Below are positions 40,760-41,916 of a DNA stretch of 41,916 nt, in pieces. Position numbers and translations under genes: made by a program. The notes below the pieces were generated by a model. The model had not been told where the DNA came from and did not search any database. It worked only from the letters and a program-made list of their open reading frames with translations. Numbering within the stretch: position 1 is the stretch's first letter; each line of letters begins with the position of its first letter. The stretch is from Caballeronia temeraria (GTDB taxonomy: Bacteria > Pseudomonadota > Gammaproteobacteria > Burkholderiales > Burkholderiaceae): assembly GCF_001544795.2 (NCBI RefSeq), contig NZ_FCOI02000049.1, positions 1 through 41,916 on the forward strand, given 5' to 3'.

Positions 40760-41649
40760 TGCACGCGAGCCTTGCAGTGGGCTTTATCGGCACGGGAATC
40801 ATGGGGCTGCCGATGGCCCGGCGTATCGCAGGCGCCGGCTACCGGGTCGCGGCATGGAACCGCAGCCGAGACAAGGCAGCGCCGCTCGTCGAAGCAGGAG
40901 TCGAGGTGGTCGGTCACGCGAGCGAAGCGACGCGCAGTGCGGATGTTGTGATCTGCATGCTGAGTTCGGGGCCAGCGTGCGACGACATCCTGCTCGGTGA
41001 CGACGGGATCCTCCCGACGATGCGTGCGGGCAGCGCGCTGGTGGTGATGAGCTCGATTCCCGTCGAGACGGCGCAACGCCACGCCGAGGCCGCGGCGTCC
41101 CGTGGCATCGGTTATCTCGACGCGCCCGTTTCCGGTGGCGAGAAAGGAGCACAGGACGGCACGCTCGCGATCATGGCCGGTGGCGATGCATCTGTCTTCG
41201 AACGCCTGCGTGCCGTCCTGCAAACGATGGGTCGTCCGACGCGCATCGGCCCGGCGGGCACCGGCCAGCTCGCGAAGCTCGTCAACCAAATGATGGTCGC
41301 GAGTACGATTGCCACCGTCGCTGAGGCAATGCTACTCGCGGAACGCGGCGGGGCCGATCCTGCGCAGGTTCGCGCGGCGCTCCTCGGCGGATTCGCGGAC
41401 TCGACCATCCTGCGCCAGCACGCGGCGCGCATGATTGCGCGGGACTTCGTGCCGGGCGGGCCGGCCAAGTATCAGATCAAGGATACGAAGACGGCGCTCG
41501 ATTTTGCGCAGGGCCTGGGGCTGGAGTTGCCGGTACTGGGGCTCGTCGATGGCCTTTTCGCTGACATGGTCGAACATGGCGACGGCGACCTTGATCACAG
41601 TGCGCTGATCCGGGAATTGCGCAGACGCAATGGACTGCCTGAGACGTGA
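40756..41649 (+). CDS. 3-hydroxyisobutyrate dehydrogenase / GarR / LtnD family NAD(P)-dependent oxidoreductase
   Basis: This 297-aa protein has 'VGFIGTGIMGLPMARRIAGA' with the GxGxMG dinucleotide motif, 'DAPVSGGEKGAQDGTLAIMA' (substrate loop), 'GQLAKLVNQMM' with the catalytic Lys, and 'KDTKTALDFAQGLGLELPVL' at the C-terminal helix. Beta-hydroxyacid dehydrogenases of this family act on tartronate semialdehyde, hydroxyisobutyrate or threonate. After 'AWNRSRDK' the Arg suggests NADP preference. Two tandem ATGs (40756, 40759) are possible starts; the first overlaps the ABM stop. Probably the last enzyme of a sugar-acid pathway fed by the TRAP transporter. Confidence 0.9.
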   Translation: MMHASLAVGFIGTGIMGLPMARRIAGAGYRVAAWNRSRDKAAPLVEAGVEVVGHASEATRSADVVICMLSSGPACDDILLGDDGILPTMRAGSALVVMSSIPVETAQRHAEAAASRGIGYLDAPVSGGEKGAQDGTLAIMAGGDASVFERLRAVLQTMGRPTRIGPAGTGQLAKLVNQMMVASTIATVAEAMLLAERGGADPAQVRAALLGGFADSTILRQHAARMIARDFVPGGPAKYQIKDTKTALDFAQGLGLELPVLGLVDGLFADMVEHGDGDLDHSALIRELRRRNGLPET

Positions 41650-41916
41650 CGGCCTTACGTCAAGTGTGTTCAACTTGCCCGTGAGAAAGCCGGTGTCTTC
41701 GCGGGTCGGCTGTGGCCCACTGCTGCGACATCATCTATGTCTTGCGTACGGCTTGCTCAAGGGGGACGATGCCCATCGTCATCTGGCCAATTGCCGCTGT
41801 CAGGCCTCTACGACCCGAAAACGGGTTTTGCAAGCAAATCTAGTCTTACTGTGTCATAGAATGTGTTGACGCAGAACTGCAGAATGGGCATTGCTGGAGC
41901 CGTTTAGCGACGTGCG
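41650..41916. other. Tail of the window, no recognisable gene
   Basis: No recognised frame. A short hairpin, ACCCG-AAAA-CGGGT followed by TTTTG (41813-41830), could be a weak terminator for the plus-strand operon, about 165 bp past the last stop. The remaining sequence is unassigned. Confidence 0.3.

Noticed and set aside
1..41916. CRISPR arrays, tRNA or rRNA genes, replication origin
   Set aside because: No regularly spaced repeats, cloverleaf-like or rRNA-like segments, or DnaA-box/iteron clusters were seen on reading; a tRNAscan or CRISPR finder run would confirm.

Overview
This window looks like an accessory catabolic region from a GC-rich betaproteobacterium, most likely Burkholderiaceae (Burkholderia, Paraburkholderia or Caballeronia). 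The grounds are codon usage, the many 4-bp ATGA gene overlaps, and the density of ABC, TRAP and MFS uptake systems paired with LacI, LysR, RpiR and AraC regulators. The genus was judged by eye from protein similarity; no search was run.

Layout. (1) 1-2276: the 3' end of a quinone oxidoreductase gene, then a graveyard of minus-strand fragments: a DJ-1/PfpI tail, an IS91-type transposase remnant, and the HTH domain of an AraC regulator cut off at the IS91 junction. (2) 2277-13073, minus strand: a sugar module of substrate-binding protein, ABC ATPase, permease, aldehyde dehydrogenase, FGGY kinase (centre deleted), HAD phosphatase, RpiR/HexR-like regulator, ribose-5-phosphate isomerase, SDR and GlcD-like FAD oxidoreductase. 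A sigma70-like promoter and a repeated candidate operator precede it. (3) 13340 to about 15765, minus strand: a second, decaying sugar ABC transporter (two permeases and half an ATPase, with several frameshifts). (4) 15979-25370, plus strand: a terminator, two identical 14-bp palindromes, then a branched-chain-amino-acid-type ABC transporter with a natural LivM-LivG fusion, a DAD-like cupin, a quinone oxidoreductase, an SDR, a GldA-type dehydrogenase and a LacI regulator. This is the best candidate for an undescribed pathway.

(5) 25432-27666: a second graveyard: a small gene broken by an in-frame stop, two IS3-family remnants back to back, a short conserved open frame, and an aldehyde dehydrogenase cut to its first 120 or so residues. 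(6) 27746-34221: an MFS transporter, a 1016-aa YdiJ-like FAD/iron-sulfur 2-hydroxyacid dehydrogenase and a PhyH-type dioxygenase, with a divergent LysR gene. The truncated aldehyde dehydrogenase was probably the last gene of this operon. (7) 34851-41649: a TRAP transporter (DctP plus fused DctQM), a divergent LysR gene, then an SAF-domain NAD(P)-dependent oxidoreductase, an ABM-domain monooxygenase-like protein and a 3-hydroxyisobutyrate-dehydrogenase-family enzyme. This looks like uptake and oxidation of a small hydroxy or sugar acid.

How the genes work together: each module pairs one uptake system with one regulator and a few oxidoreductases, and the modules are at different stages of decay. 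In module 2, an aldehyde dehydrogenase, a phosphoglycolate-phosphatase-like HAD protein and a glycolate-oxidase-like FAD enzyme would fit a glycolaldehyde/glycolate branch beside the pentose-phosphate entry through RpiA; this is inference. Module 4 appears complete and under self-contained LacI control.
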